From assembly GCF_001431725.1 (NCBI RefSeq), contig NZ_CP013106.1, forward strand, positions 62,001 through 126,000: 64,000 bases of DNA, written 5' to 3'. The notes beneath the pieces are model-generated. The model did no database searches. It was not told the DNA's origin and saw only the letters and a program-made list of their open reading frames with translations. Of the stretch, positions 1-8,817 are shown in pieces. Source of the stretch: Halomonas huangheensis. Lineage in GTDB: Bacteria > Pseudomonadota > Gammaproteobacteria > Pseudomonadales > Halomonadaceae. Made by a program: the position numbers and the translations under genes. Within the stretch, counting starts at the first letter, position 1. Each line of letters opens with the position of its first letter.

Positions 1-855
1 GAGCCGATGATCGCCTTTCGCTATGGCGATTACAACGCCATACGTCGCCCCTTCCTGCCGCCGGAATATCGGCGGCTGTGCGGCTCCCACCAGGTGGTGG
101 GCTGCGTATATATGGAAGCGGAATGGGCGCATGGAGAAGCACTGGGCGAGACGTGCTGGATACAGGATCTCAATGAGGGCGAGGGCTGGCCCAACGCCAT
201 GATCGCTCAGGCGTGGTTGGATCGTGACGATATCGAACAGCAGCTTGATGCCCTGAGCTGCTGGCCTCTGGTGCGTGGTGTGCGTCACAAGCCCGCCAGC
301 CTGCCGCTGGACCAGTATCACGCCGACCATGCGTTGCCCGGCTCGCTGCGCTGCCCGCATTACCGGCGTGGCTATGCTGCGCTGGCGCGTCACGGGCTGA
401 TCTTCGAGCTGCAGGTGCCCTGGTGGCATCTGCACGAACTGGTGCCGTTGCTGGAGCGTTATCCCGAGGTGGCGGTAGTGATCAACCACGCCGGCGTGCC
501 GGGGGACCGGGAGCCACAGACGCTGAAGGGATGGGAAAACAATCTGCGCCAGGTAGCGGCCTTCCCGCAGGTGATGCTCAAGCTGTCCGGTATCGGTCTA
601 GAGGGCCAGCCCTGGCGTATCGAGGACAATCGCCGTGTGGTCCACACCGCCTTCGAGGTGATGGGGCCGGAGCGTTGCATGTTCGCCAGCAACTTCCCGG
701 TCGATAGCCTGGTGACCACCCTCGATGATCTGTTCACCGCCTTCAAACAGCTCAGTGCCGAGCTGACACCCCGGCAACGGCTGGCGGTGTTCTGTGATAA
801 CGCCATTCGCTGTTATCGGCTGAGTCCACCACGCAACCACCCCGCAGGACCATAA
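1..855 (+). CDS. Amidohydrolase-2 / COG3618 lactonase-like protein (5' end outside window)
   Basis: The frame is open from base 1, so the N-terminus, including the HxH metal motif, lies outside the window. The visible 284 residues align by eye with the complete paralogue at 3820-4743: GDYNAIRRPF versus [10 protein letters not shown], and INHAGVP versus LNHTGLP. The family covers metal-dependent or metal-independent TIM-barrel hydrolases, including L-fuconolactonase and related sugar lactonases. The C-terminal motif reads FASNFPVD where most relatives have GSDWP, so Asn sits where the usual Asp is. It lies just upstream of a TRAP transporter and a ketoglutarate-semialdehyde dehydrogenase, suggesting hydrolysis of an aldonolactone. 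The substrate is unknown. Confidence 0.8.
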   Translation, partial: EPMIAFRYGDYNAIRRPFLPPEYRRLCGSHQVVGCVYMEAEWAHGEALGETCWIQDLNEGEGWPNAMIAQAWLDRDDIEQQLDALSCWPLVRGVRHKPASLPLDQYHADHALPGSLRCPHYRRGYAALARHGLIFELQVPWWHLHELVPLLERYPEVAVVINHAGVPGDREPQTLKGWENNLRQVAAFPQVMLKLSGIGLEGQPWRIEDNRRVVHTAFEVMGPERCMFASNFPVDSLVTTLDDLFTAFKQLSAELTPRQRLAVFCDNAIRCYRLSPPRNHPAGP

Positions 856-870
856 CAACGAGCAGGATCA

Positions 871-931
871 TTACAAGCAGCAAGACCACTAATTACAACA
901 AGACCACTAATTACAAGCAGCAAGACCACTA
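871..931. repeat. Three tandem copies of a ~20-bp repeat
   Basis: The unit TTACAAGCAGCAAGACCACT followed by A occurs at 871-891 and 911-931, with a 4-bp-shorter copy (TTACAACAAGACCACTA) at 893-909. The array fills almost the whole gap between the amidohydrolase stop and the dctP ribosome-binding site at about 943-948. No dyad symmetry was seen inside the unit. Confidence 0.9.
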
Positions 932-958
932 CGTAGAAGAATAAAGGAGTCATGCCCC

Positions 959-1954
959 ATGAACGTATTTCGAGTTATTCCAGCCTCTTTGCTCGCCCTG
1001 AGCCTTGCCGTGGTCAGTGCCGACACCATGGCGGCGATCACCGCACGTATCGCCACCAGCCTGCCGGACAACCACCCGCAGACGATGGGTGCGGCGAAGT
1101 TCGCCGAGCTGCTGACCGAGCGCAGCAATGGCGAAATCAAGGTGCAGTTGTTCGGTAATGGCGTGCTTGGCAATGACGTCAATCTGGCGTCGATGCTGCA
1201 AGCCGGCAATCTGGAGTTCAATGTACCGTCCACCGCCACCCTGGCCAGTCTCAACCCGGACTTCAGCGTCATCAGTCTGCCGTTCCAGTTCGAGGACACC
1301 GCTCAGGTCGATGCGGTACTCGATGGCCCGGCGGGGCGAACGCTACTCAATAGTCTCAGCGACAAGGGTATTGTCGCCCTGGAATATTGGGATAACGGCT
1401 TCCGGCATATCACCAACAGTCGCCGTGCGGTGGAGTCCGCCGATGATGTTGAAGGGCTGAAGATCCGCACCATGCAGAACGAGCTGTATATCGACATGTT
1501 CAATGGGCTGGGCGCCAACGCCATTCCGATGCCAGTCAATGAGCTGTTCACTGCACTGGAGACACGCACCGTCGATGGCCAGGAAAATCCGTTCTCGGTG
1601 ATCGAAAGCAAGCGCTTCTTCGAGGTGCAGTCCTATCTGTCCCAGACCGCGCATGCCTATGACGCTCAGGTGTTGATCGCCTCGAAGCGTTTCCTCGACA
1701 GCCTCAGTGAAGAACAGCGCCAACTGGTTGGTGATGTGGCGCGTGAGGCCACGCTGTATCAGCGTGAGCTGAGCCGTGACTTGAACGAAACGCTGCTGGC
1801 GCAGTTGGAAGACCAGATGAGCGTCAATGAAGTGTCGCTGGACGAGCGCCAGGTCATGCGCGAGCGGTTGATGCCGGTGATCGAGAAGCATCGCAGCGAG
1901 ATCAGTGAAGCCACGCTGAATGCCTTCGATGCGGCACTGGCCGAGCGCCACTGA
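959..1954 (+). CDS. TRAP transporter substrate-binding protein DctP family
   Basis: 331 residues, the usual DctP length, with a signal peptide (hydrophobic ASLLALSLAVVSA, likely cleaved near residue 25 after TMA). This is the periplasmic binding protein of a tripartite ATP-independent periplasmic transporter for organic acids. The conserved Arg segment LKIRTMQN (about residues 168-175) and VDGQENPF are typical of the family. An SD AAAGGAG lies about 10 bases before this ATG; the ATG at 952 is in another frame. It is followed by DctQ and DctM genes. Flanking lactonases and a ketoglutarate-semialdehyde dehydrogenase suggest a sugar acid or related ligand (inference). Confidence 0.93.
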   Translation: MNVFRVIPASLLALSLAVVSADTMAAITARIATSLPDNHPQTMGAAKFAELLTERSNGEIKVQLFGNGVLGNDVNLASMLQAGNLEFNVPSTATLASLNPDFSVISLPFQFEDTAQVDAVLDGPAGRTLLNSLSDKGIVALEYWDNGFRHITNSRRAVESADDVEGLKIRTMQNELYIDMFNGLGANAIPMPVNELFTALETRTVDGQENPFSVIESKRFFEVQSYLSQTAHAYDAQVLIASKRFLDSLSEEQRQLVGDVAREATLYQRELSRDLNETLLAQLEDQMSVNEVSLDERQVMRERLMPVIEKHRSEISEATLNAFDAALAERH

Positions 1955-1980
1955 ACTCCGTTGCCTGAAGGAGATATTGC

Positions 1981-2532
1981 ATGTCCAGAACACCGCATAG
2001 TGCGGCCGAGCTGCAGCAGGGATTGCTGCAGCTGGCGCTGGAACGTCTGTCTCGATTCACCGAGCAGTTGCTGAACCTGCTCATGGTACTGGCACTGGTA
2101 GCGATGATCGCGCTGGTATTCACCAATGTGGTGCTGCGCTATGGCTTCAATAGTGGTATTTCGGTCAGCGTTGAGCTGTCGCGCTTCCTGTTTGTCTGGG
2201 TCACCTTCATCGGTGCCGTGACCGGTTTGATGCGCCATGAGCACCTTGCAGTATCGACTTTCGCCGACCGCATGCCGAGAGCGGTGCACAAGGTGGTGCA
2301 GCGCCTGGTGACTCTGGCGATGCTGGGTTGCTGTCTGATGCTGGTCAAGGGCAGCTATGCTCAGACGCTGCTCAACTGGAGCAACCTGTCGCCGATCAGT
2401 GGTATTCCGGTGGGCGTCTTCTATCTTGCCGGGCTGATTGCCGGGGTCCTGATGTCACTGATTCTGCTGTTCCGTCTGCTGACGCCCTCCCACCTGCAGA
2501 GAGCGCCTGTCTCCGAGGAGTTGCCGTCATGA
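1981..2532 (+). CDS. TRAP transporter small permease DctQ family
   Basis: 183 residues with about four hydrophobic membrane segments (around residues 36-55, 75-92, 113-133 and 148-168). This is the small membrane subunit that partners DctM. It contains the family-typical pattern VELSRFLFVWVTFIGA, in which the E and R lie at the start of the second segment. An SD AAGGAG precedes the ATG, and the stop overlaps the next start as ATGA. The N-terminal cytoplasmic tail of about 30 residues is longer than in many DctQ proteins. Confidence 0.92.
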   Translation: MSRTPHSAAELQQGLLQLALERLSRFTEQLLNLLMVLALVAMIALVFTNVVLRYGFNSGISVSVELSRFLFVWVTFIGAVTGLMRHEHLAVSTFADRMPRAVHKVVQRLVTLAMLGCCLMLVKGSYAQTLLNWSNLSPISGIPVGVFYLAGLIAGVLMSLILLFRLLTPSHLQRAPVSEELPS

Positions 2533-3809
2533 CCATCGGGCTTTTCCTGACCTCATTGCTGGCCTCCATCGGTCTGAGCCTGCCCATCGCCTTCGCCCTG
2601 CTGGTCAGTGCCGTGGTACTGATGCTGCACTTGGGTTTGTTCGATTCGCAGATCCTCGCCCAGAACCTGGTCAACGGTGCCGACAGTTATACGCTACTGG
2701 CGATTCCGTTCTTCCTCGTCGCCGGTGAGGTGATGGCGCGCGGTGGTCTGTCGAAGCGCATCGTGATGCTGGCGATGAGCATGGTCGGTCATCGCAAGGG
2801 TGGGCTGGGCTTCGTGGCGATCTTTGCTGCCATCGTCATGGCCAGCCTGTCTGGCTCGGCGGTAGCCGATACCGCCGCGCTGGGTTCGATGCTACTGCCG
2901 ATGATGCGCCAGGCTGGTTATCCTCCGGGGCGCAGTGCCGGTCTGATGGCGGCCGGAGGCATTATCGCGCCGATCATTCCGCCATCGATCCCGCTGATCA
3001 TCATTGGCGTGGCGGGTAGCATCTCGATCAGCAAACTGTTCCTCGCCGGTATCGTACCGGGACTGATCATGGGTATCACCCTGGTGCTGATGTGGCTGTT
3101 CATCACCCGCAAGGAAGATTTGGTGGTGGAGAAGAAGGCCACCGGAGCCGAGCGCCTGACCGCGCTGCGACGCAGCTTCTGGGCCATGTTGCTGCCGGTG
3201 ATCATTATTGGTGGCATCAAGACCGGGGTGTTCACCCCCACTGAGGCCGGTGTGGTGGCGGCGGTGTACGCCATCGTGATCTCGACGCTGATCTATCGCG
3301 AGTTGGACTTGTCTGGGCTGTACGAAGTGCTGGTGCAGGCCGCGCGCAATACGGCGGTGGTGATGTTCCTCGTCGCCGCAGCCAGTGTCGCCTCCTGGTT
3401 GATCAGCATTGCCCAGTTGCCGTTGCTGGTCGCAGATATGTTGTCACCGCTGGCGGACAATCCGCGGCTGCTGATGCTGGCGATCATGGCCATCGTGCTG
3501 ATCGTGGGCATGGTCATGGACCTGACTCCGACCATCCTCGTGCTGACCCCGATTCTAATGCCGATCGTCAAACTCGCCGGTATCGATCCGGTCTACTTCG
3601 GCATCATGTTCGTGCTCAACTGCGCGATTGGTCTGATCACACCGCCGGTAGGCAATGTACTCAATGTCATCACCAGTGTCGGCAAACTCAAGTTCGAGAA
3701 GGCGGTGGCAGGGGTGATGCCCTTTGTGCTGGCCTACCTGGTGCTGTTGCTGCTGTTCGTGGCTTTCCCGCAGATCATTACTGCGCCGCTGTACTGGCTG
3801 GCCAGTTGA
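2529..3809 (+). CDS. TRAP transporter large permease DctM family
   Basis: The start is placed at the ATG overlapping the DctQ stop (ATGA), giving 426 residues, the normal size. An upstream in-frame ATG would add 67 residues of non-homologous sequence. About twelve membrane segments are visible. Family motifs include GSAVADTAALGSMLLPMM near residue 110, FTPTEAG near residue 235 and CAIGLITPPVG near residue 365. Together with the two genes before it, this forms a complete sodium- or proton-coupled solute uptake system. Confidence 0.94.
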   Translation: MTIGLFLTSLLASIGLSLPIAFALLVSAVVLMLHLGLFDSQILAQNLVNGADSYTLLAIPFFLVAGEVMARGGLSKRIVMLAMSMVGHRKGGLGFVAIFAAIVMASLSGSAVADTAALGSMLLPMMRQAGYPPGRSAGLMAAGGIIAPIIPPSIPLIIIGVAGSISISKLFLAGIVPGLIMGITLVLMWLFITRKEDLVVEKKATGAERLTALRRSFWAMLLPVIIIGGIKTGVFTPTEAGVVAAVYAIVISTLIYRELDLSGLYEVLVQAARNTAVVMFLVAAASVASWLISIAQLPLLVADMLSPLADNPRLLMLAIMAIVLIVGMVMDLTPTILVLTPILMPIVKLAGIDPVYFGIMFVLNCAIGLITPPVGNVLNVITSVGKLKFEKAVAGVMPFVLAYLVLLLLFVAFPQIITAPLYWLAS

Positions 3810-3819
3810 GGAATAACAC

Positions 3820-4743
3820 ATGAGTGAACCCCAGACGCTGATCGACAGCCACCATCATTTCTGGGCGCTGGATGGCAGCGTGCATTACCCCTGGCTCGAG
3901 GACGAGGTGGATGACCATTTCTTCCTCGGCGACTACCAACGCATACGCCAGCCATTTCTGCCGGCAGATATCCGCGCACAGGTACCTGAGGGGTACCGGC
4001 TGGCTGGAACCGTGCACTGTGAGGCCGAGTCAGCACGCAGCGCCCCCGAGGTGGAAACTGCATGGCTGGCGCAACTGGCCGAGCAACAGGGACTGCCGAT
4101 AGCACTGGTCGGCTGGGCGGCATTTGCCGATGTGGCCTGTGAGGTGCAACTCGATCAGCAGATGCGCTCGCCACTGTTTCGTGGTGTGCGCGCCAAGCCG
4201 ATTACTGCTGGGCGCCCAGATCAGTACTGCAGTACTCTGGGCGTTCGCGGCTCACTGCAGGACCGCAACTGGACCCGTGGCCTGGGCATGCTGGAAGAGC
4301 GAGACCTGAGTTGGGACCTGCGGGTGCCGGCCTGGCATCTGGCCGATGCCGCCCGGTTGCTCGAAGGCTATCCGGCGCTGCGTGTGATCCTCAATCACAC
4401 CGGCTTGCCCTGGGACCGCAGCGACGCTGGGCTGGCTGAGTGGCGCAAGGGCATGCAGGCGCTGGCTGACAACCCGCGCGTGGCGGTCAAGCTTTCGGAA
4501 CTGGGCAGCCCCATGGCTGCCTGGGACGAGCAGCAGAACATTGCCTTGCTGGCCGAGGCCATCACCATTTTCGGTCCTGAACGCTGCATTTTTGCCAGTA
4601 ACTTCCCGGTCACCGGACTCAATGCCAGCTATGCCCATTGGCTGGCGATGGTCGAACAGGCCATTGCCGATGCCGCGTCCGAAGCGCGCCAGGCGATTCT
4701 GCACGACAACGCCGTTCGTCTTTATCGGCTGGCAACCGGCTGA
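3820..4743 (+). CDS. Amidohydrolase-2 / COG3618 lactonase-like protein
   Basis: 307 residues, full length. The N-terminal metal motif DSHHHFW (residues 9-15) is intact. Further marks are HCEAES, the strand ILNHTGLP and the C-terminal [10 protein letters not shown]. The usual GSDWP Asp is Asn here, and the D following PV in the first paralogue is also gone. The family includes L-fuconolactonase, L-rhamnonolactonase and other sugar lactonases. It sits 10 bp after dctM and 47 bp before the dehydrogenase, so it is probably co-transcribed. Substrate not determinable from sequence. Confidence 0.85.
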   Translation: MSEPQTLIDSHHHFWALDGSVHYPWLEDEVDDHFFLGDYQRIRQPFLPADIRAQVPEGYRLAGTVHCEAESARSAPEVETAWLAQLAEQQGLPIALVGWAAFADVACEVQLDQQMRSPLFRGVRAKPITAGRPDQYCSTLGVRGSLQDRNWTRGLGMLEERDLSWDLRVPAWHLADAARLLEGYPALRVILNHTGLPWDRSDAGLAEWRKGMQALADNPRVAVKLSELGSPMAAWDEQQNIALLAEAITIFGPERCIFASNFPVTGLNASYAHWLAMVEQAIADAASEARQAILHDNAVRLYRLATG

Positions 4744-4790
4744 TTGATCATCCACAACCTGCTATTCCACAAAGACAGCGGAGAGATAGC

Positions 4791-6368
4791 GTGCAACTTG
4801 AAGGCAAGCAACTGATTGGCGCCGACGCCGTACTGGCAACCGGCCGCCCCATCCATGCCATCAACCCGGCCACCGGTGAGCAGATGGAGCCGGCGTACCC
4901 CGGTGGTTCCAACGCCGAGGTCGAGCGTGCCTGTGAGCTGGCCTGGCAGGCATTCGATGTCTACCGCGAAACTGGCCTCGAACAGCGTGCGGCATTCCTC
5001 GAAAGCGTCGCCGATGAGATCGAGGCCATCGGTGATGCACTGATCGAGCGTGCCATGGCCGAATCCGGCCTGCCGCGTGCCCGTCTCGAAGGTGAGCGTG
5101 GCCGTACTTGTGGTCAGCTGCGCCTGTTCGCTCGCGTAGTGCGTGATGGCGAATGGCTCGATGTGCGCATCGATCCGGCACTGCCGGAGCGTCAGCCGAT
5201 GCCACGTGTCGAACTGCGTCAGCGTCATATCGGCCTCGGTCCGGTCGCCGTGTTCGGAGCCAGCAACTTCCCGTTGGCCTTCTCGGTAGCCGGTGGTGAT
5301 ACCGCCTCGGCGCTGGCTGCAGGTTGCCCGGTGGTGATCAAGGCGCATTCCGCCCACCCCGGCACCTCGGAGTTGGTCGGTCGCGCCGTACAGCGCGCGG
5401 TGCAAAAGCATGAGCTGCCGGAAGGTGTGTTCTCACTGCTGTTCGGTTCCGGCCGTGAAGTCGGCCAGGCGCTGGTCGCTGATCCGCGCATCAAGGCGGT
5501 GGGCTTCACCGGCTCGCGTGCCGGTGGCACTGCATTGATGAAGACGGCCCAGAATCGCCCCGAGCCGATCCCGGTCTATGCCGAGATGAGTTCGATCAAC
5601 CCGGTGTTCCTGTTGCCCGAGGCGCTCAAGGCACGTGGCGCGGCGTTGGGTGAAGCCTTTATCGGCTCCCTGACCATGGGCGCAGGCCAGTTCTGCACCA
5701 ATCCTGGCCTGGTGATCGCCATCGAAGGTCCGGAACTGGATGTCTTCGTGGCGGCGGCCGGTGAGACCGTCAAGGGCGCGGCGGCGCAGACCATGCTCAC
5801 GCCGGGCATCTTCGAGGCCTATGAAAGTGGCGTCAGCGGTTTCAGCGCCAGCGACAAGGCCACTGAGGTGGCCCGTGGCCAGCGTGGCGAAGGCCCCAAC
5901 CAGTGCCAGGCGGGCCTGTTCACGGCCCGGGCCGCTGACTTCCTCGCTGACGAGGCCCTGCAGGCCGAGATCTTTGGTTCCACCTCGCTGGTGGTGAAGT
6001 GCGCCGACCTCGACGAGGTCAAGCGCGTCGCCGAACATCTCGAAGGTCAGCTGACCGCCACGTTGCACATGGACGATGCCGACGTTGATGTCGCTCGCCA
6101 ACTGCTGCCGATCCTCGAGCGTCGTGCCGGACGCGTGATGGCCAACGGCTGGCCGACCGGTGTCGAGGTGTGCGATGCCATGGTTCATGGTGGCCCGTAC
6201 CCGGCGACCTCGGATTCCCGTACCACGTCTGTCGGCACCGCCGCGATCCATCGCTTCCTGCGTCCGGTGTGCTACCAGAGCCTGCCTCAGGCGCTGCTGC
6301 CGGAAGCCCTGCGCGACGGCAACCCGGCCAGGGTCAGTCGCCTGGTGGATGGCAAACGCGAAGGTTAA
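4791..6368 (+). CDS. Alpha-ketoglutarate semialdehyde (2,5-dioxovalerate) dehydrogenase
   Basis: 525 residues starting at GTG 4791, chosen because CGGAGAG lies just upstream and the family is about 525 residues long. A longer frame from 4638 would overlap the previous gene. It belongs to the aldehyde dehydrogenase superfamily, with cofactor-binding [20 protein letters not shown], catalytic Glu in YAEMSSINP and catalytic Cys in [10 protein letters not shown]. This subfamily oxidises 2,5-dioxopentanoate to 2-oxoglutarate, the last step of non-phosphorylating sugar and sugar-acid routes (glucarate/galactarate, Weimberg-type) and of hydroxyproline degradation. Lactonases and a TRAP importer next to it favour a sugar-acid route; the dehydratase would have to be upstream of the window. 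Confidence 0.9.
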   Translation: MQLEGKQLIGADAVLATGRPIHAINPATGEQMEPAYPGGSNAEVERACELAWQAFDVYRETGLEQRAAFLESVADEIEAIGDALIERAMAESGLPRARLEGERGRTCGQLRLFARVVRDGEWLDVRIDPALPERQPMPRVELRQRHIGLGPVAVFGASNFPLAFSVAGGDTASALAAGCPVVIKAHSAHPGTSELVGRAVQRAVQKHELPEGVFSLLFGSGREVGQALVADPRIKAVGFTGSRAGGTALMKTAQNRPEPIPVYAEMSSINPVFLLPEALKARGAALGEAFIGSLTMGAGQFCTNPGLVIAIEGPELDVFVAAAGETVKGAAAQTMLTPGIFEAYESGVSGFSASDKATEVARGQRGEGPNQCQAGLFTARAADFLADEALQAEIFGSTSLVVKCADLDEVKRVAEHLEGQLTATLHMDDADVDVARQLLPILERRAGRVMANGWPTGVEVCDAMVHGGPYPATSDSRTTSVGTAAIHRFLRPVCYQSLPQALLPEALRDGNPARVSRLVDGKREG

Positions 6369-6399
6369 GCCCGCGCCGATCGCCTTGCTATAAGGTGTG

Positions 6400-6432
6400 G
6401 CCCCCTTGGGATAAGCTCCAAAGGGGGCTTTT
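6400..6432 (+). terminator. Intrinsic terminator after the sugar-acid operon
   Basis: A perfect 8-bp stem GCCCCCTT (6400-6407) / AAGGGGGC (6421-6428) is followed directly by TTTT. It lies 32 bases after the dehydrogenase stop and separates the operon from the acetyltransferase gene. Confidence 0.85.
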
Positions 6433-6470
6433 ACGTTGTCGTTATCCTTATCATGGGCAGGAAAGGAACA

Positions 6471-7226
6471 GTGACGGAACACGAAAGCAGGACTCGAGCA
6501 GTACTGGACGCAGACCTTGCTGCAGCCTTCGAAGCCACATGGCCAGCAGCCGAATATGCCGATGCCGGAGGCTTTCGCGTGGGCCGTGGCTTGGGCGCGG
6601 GTGGTCGTGTCAGCTCGGCACGCGTCGCCGAGGCTTGGCAGGACAGTGATATCGATGCCGCGATTGCGCTGCACGAGCATTGGGAGCAACGTCCGGTGTT
6701 TCGAGTGCTGGACAGTGATCGACAACTGATTGCTGTACTCGAGGCGCGTGGTTTCCGGTGTGAGAACCCCACCTTGATCATGGCGATTACTCCTGCGGAA
6801 CTGCTTGATCGTACCTTGCCGCTGACAGAAACAGAGAGCCGGTCGATCTGGCCGCCATTGGTGGCTCAGCGAGAGATCTGGACGGCGGGTAATATCGGCC
6901 CGACGCGCCAGGCGGTAATGGAGCGGGTAGCAGAGCCTCGCACTTCGATTCTCGGCCAACTGGATGACAAGGTGGTGGGGACGGCGTTTGCTGCTATCGA
7001 TCAGGAAGTGGCCATGGTGCACTGTGTCGAGGTACGGCCTGACTGGCAGCGGCTAGGGCTCGCCAGTGCGATGATGCGGCAGGCGGCGCTCTGGGCTGAC
7101 GAGCACGGCGCTACACGGTTGGCGCTGGCCGTTAGCCGTGCCAATGACGGAGCCGTGGCAATGTACTGTCGCCTCGGCTTTCGTGATGTCGTGGGATACG
7201 GCTACTACGCGCTGCCGGACTGCTGA
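6471..7226 (+). CDS. GNAT family N-acetyltransferase
   Basis: 251 residues from GTG 6471, preferred over ATG 6453 because AAGGAA lies 7-8 bases before it. The C-terminal half carries the GNAT acetyl-CoA motif A (VEVRPDWQRLGLASAMM) and the motif-B-like segment NDGAVAMYCRLGF. The N-terminal half (about residues 1-110) resembles a degenerate second GNAT lobe, as in other two-lobed members. The substrate is unknown. It stands alone behind a terminator. Confidence 0.85.
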   Translation: MTEHESRTRAVLDADLAAAFEATWPAAEYADAGGFRVGRGLGAGGRVSSARVAEAWQDSDIDAAIALHEHWEQRPVFRVLDSDRQLIAVLEARGFRCENPTLIMAITPAELLDRTLPLTETESRSIWPPLVAQREIWTAGNIGPTRQAVMERVAEPRTSILGQLDDKVVGTAFAAIDQEVAMVHCVEVRPDWQRLGLASAMMRQAALWADEHGATRLALAVSRANDGAVAMYCRLGFRDVVGYGYYALPDC

Positions 7227-7304
7227 GTGCAACGTATCCGGATCTTATACTGGCTGGAGAATTGGTTCAGAATGCCGTTTTGACCGTCAGGTTGGAGTCA
7301 CAGC

Positions 7305-7634
7305 ATGCAACGCCTCTTTATCTATGGAACCCTGGGGCCGGGCCGTCCCAATGAACATGTCATGCAGAAGATCGGTGGCAGTTGGAAAGCGGCAACCCTC
7401 AAGGGCCGACTTCTCAAGTCCGGCTGGGGAGCGGCAATGGGTTTTCCCGGGCTGGTGATCGATGAGGACGGCGAAGAGATCCAGGGCCACGTATTCTCCT
7501 CTGAAAACCTTTCGAACAACTGGCAGAGCCTCGACAATTTCGAAGGCGCCGAGTACCAACGCGTTCTGACTACGGTAACCCTCGCCAGTGGCGAGCACGT
7601 TGATGCCTATGTCTATGCGCTGAGCAACGAATAG
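7305..7634 (+). CDS. Gamma-glutamylcyclotransferase (GGCT/AIG2-like) family protein
   Basis: 109 residues with the N-terminal FIYGTLGPG motif of the GGCT fold, the family-typical LDNFEGAEYQR segment that carries the probable catalytic Glu, and a final VDAYVYAL strand. Relatives cleave gamma-glutamyl amines or peptides to 5-oxoproline, but many bacterial members are uncharacterised. A glutathione synthetase gene lies about 1.2 kb downstream, which may be coincidence. An AT-rich, gene-free stretch follows (7635-7899). Confidence 0.8.
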   Translation: MQRLFIYGTLGPGRPNEHVMQKIGGSWKAATLKGRLLKSGWGAAMGFPGLVIDEDGEEIQGHVFSSENLSNNWQSLDNFEGAEYQRVLTTVTLASGEHVDAYVYALSNE

Positions 7635-7899
7635 CCACCCTGACGTGCAAGTCTTCGCCATCGGGCTCTTGAGCTGGTGGCTGCCTATGCGGCAGTGGAC
7701 CTGCAGCTATCCAGGCTTCGATAACTGGCGATTTTCCATATTGGCATAAATCGTTGTTTTTATATTTAACTCTGCCTCTTGATCAAGAGGGGGGAGCTGA
7801 CCAAAGTGACTGCGGCTTATGAGCCTCCAGCTCTCGTCCTGGTTTCCTGCTGGGAGGCTGTCGGTTCATAATGTCCACCTACTCTGTCTGGTGATTCTC

Positions 7900-8664
7900 A
7901 TGTCTGATTCCTCCCGTCGTGGCGCACCGCCGTCTCGTGACCGTCGTAACTCAAACGACCGTCGTGCTGGTGGTTCGCGCCCTTCCAATCCCGGCCGTCA
8001 TGCTGCGCCGAAAGCCAATGTTGGCGAGGTGGCGGATCTGAGTGTGGTTCAGGTGACGGAGATCGGGGCTTTTCTCGATTGGGGTCATCCACGTGATTTG
8101 CTGCTGCCGTTGAATGAGCAGCGCCTCAGGCCGGTGGTGGGGCGGCGTGCGCTGGTGATGATCAGCACCGATTACGAAGGGCGCCCGGTGGCATCTCAGC
8201 GTCTGGAGCGCTACCTATCGGATACCAGCGATCAACATCGTGCCGGCGATGAGGTGGTGCTGGTGATCAGTGAGACCACCGACCTCGGCGTCAAGGCGGT
8301 GGTTGATCATCACTGCTGGGGGCTGCTCTATCATGATGAGTTGAGTCGCCCGGTTCGCCGAGGGCAGCGTTTGACCGGTTACGTGAAGCGCGTGCGTGAG
8401 GATGGCCGTCTGGACCTGTCGCTGTTGCCACCGGGTGAAGCGAAACTCGACGTCGTTGGTGAGCAGGTGATGAAGGCACTGCGCGAGGCGGGTGGTTATC
8501 TGGCACTCTCGGACAAGAGTCCGGCCCCCGAGATCAAGAGGCGGCTGGGTGTCAGCAAGAATGCCTTCAAGCAGGCGATTGGCCGCCTCTACAAGCGACG
8601 CTTGATCGTGATCGAGGATGCGGGGGTTCGTCTCGCACCCAGCAAGGACAGTACAGGCGGATAG
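7900..8664 (+). CDS. S1 RNA-binding domain protein, CvfB/YitL family
   Basis: 254 residues from ATG 7900. Upstream in-frame ATG 7819 would add an unrelated hydrophobic leader, and GTG 7891 is also possible. A basic, probably disordered N-terminal tail (RRGAPPSRDRR...) is followed by tandem S1-like domains beginning at LSVVQVTEIGAFLDWG. A C-terminal winged-helix segment with SKNAFKQAIGRLYKR follows. This matches the CvfB architecture, an RNA-binding regulator of virulence factor expression in staphylococci. The Arg/Pro-rich tail is an addition. The SD is weak. Confidence 0.85.
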   Translation: MSDSSRRGAPPSRDRRNSNDRRAGGSRPSNPGRHAAPKANVGEVADLSVVQVTEIGAFLDWGHPRDLLLPLNEQRLRPVVGRRALVMISTDYEGRPVASQRLERYLSDTSDQHRAGDEVVLVISETTDLGVKAVVDHHCWGLLYHDELSRPVRRGQRLTGYVKRVREDGRLDLSLLPPGEAKLDVVGEQVMKALREAGGYLALSDKSPAPEIKRRLGVSKNAFKQAIGRLYKRRLIVIEDAGVRLAPSKDSTGG

Positions 8665-8817
8665 CGTTGTGACTGGGGTCGTTTCTGGCTCGTTGGCGCC
8701 ATGCGGCGTGAATGATTGAATGGCCAGTGTTGAGCCATGCATCGCCTGTTTCCTTGGTGGTGAGGCTGGCCTCGGGCATACTGCTGCACATCCATTATGA
8801 CTGCGGACGACATTCCG

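Noticed and set aside
5433..7022. A 529-residue open frame on the minus strand across the dehydrogenase end and acetyltransferase gene.
   Set aside because: It runs antisense to two clear genes and across a terminator. Its translation is His/Gln/Arg-rich without domain motifs, a usual shadow of GC-rich codons.
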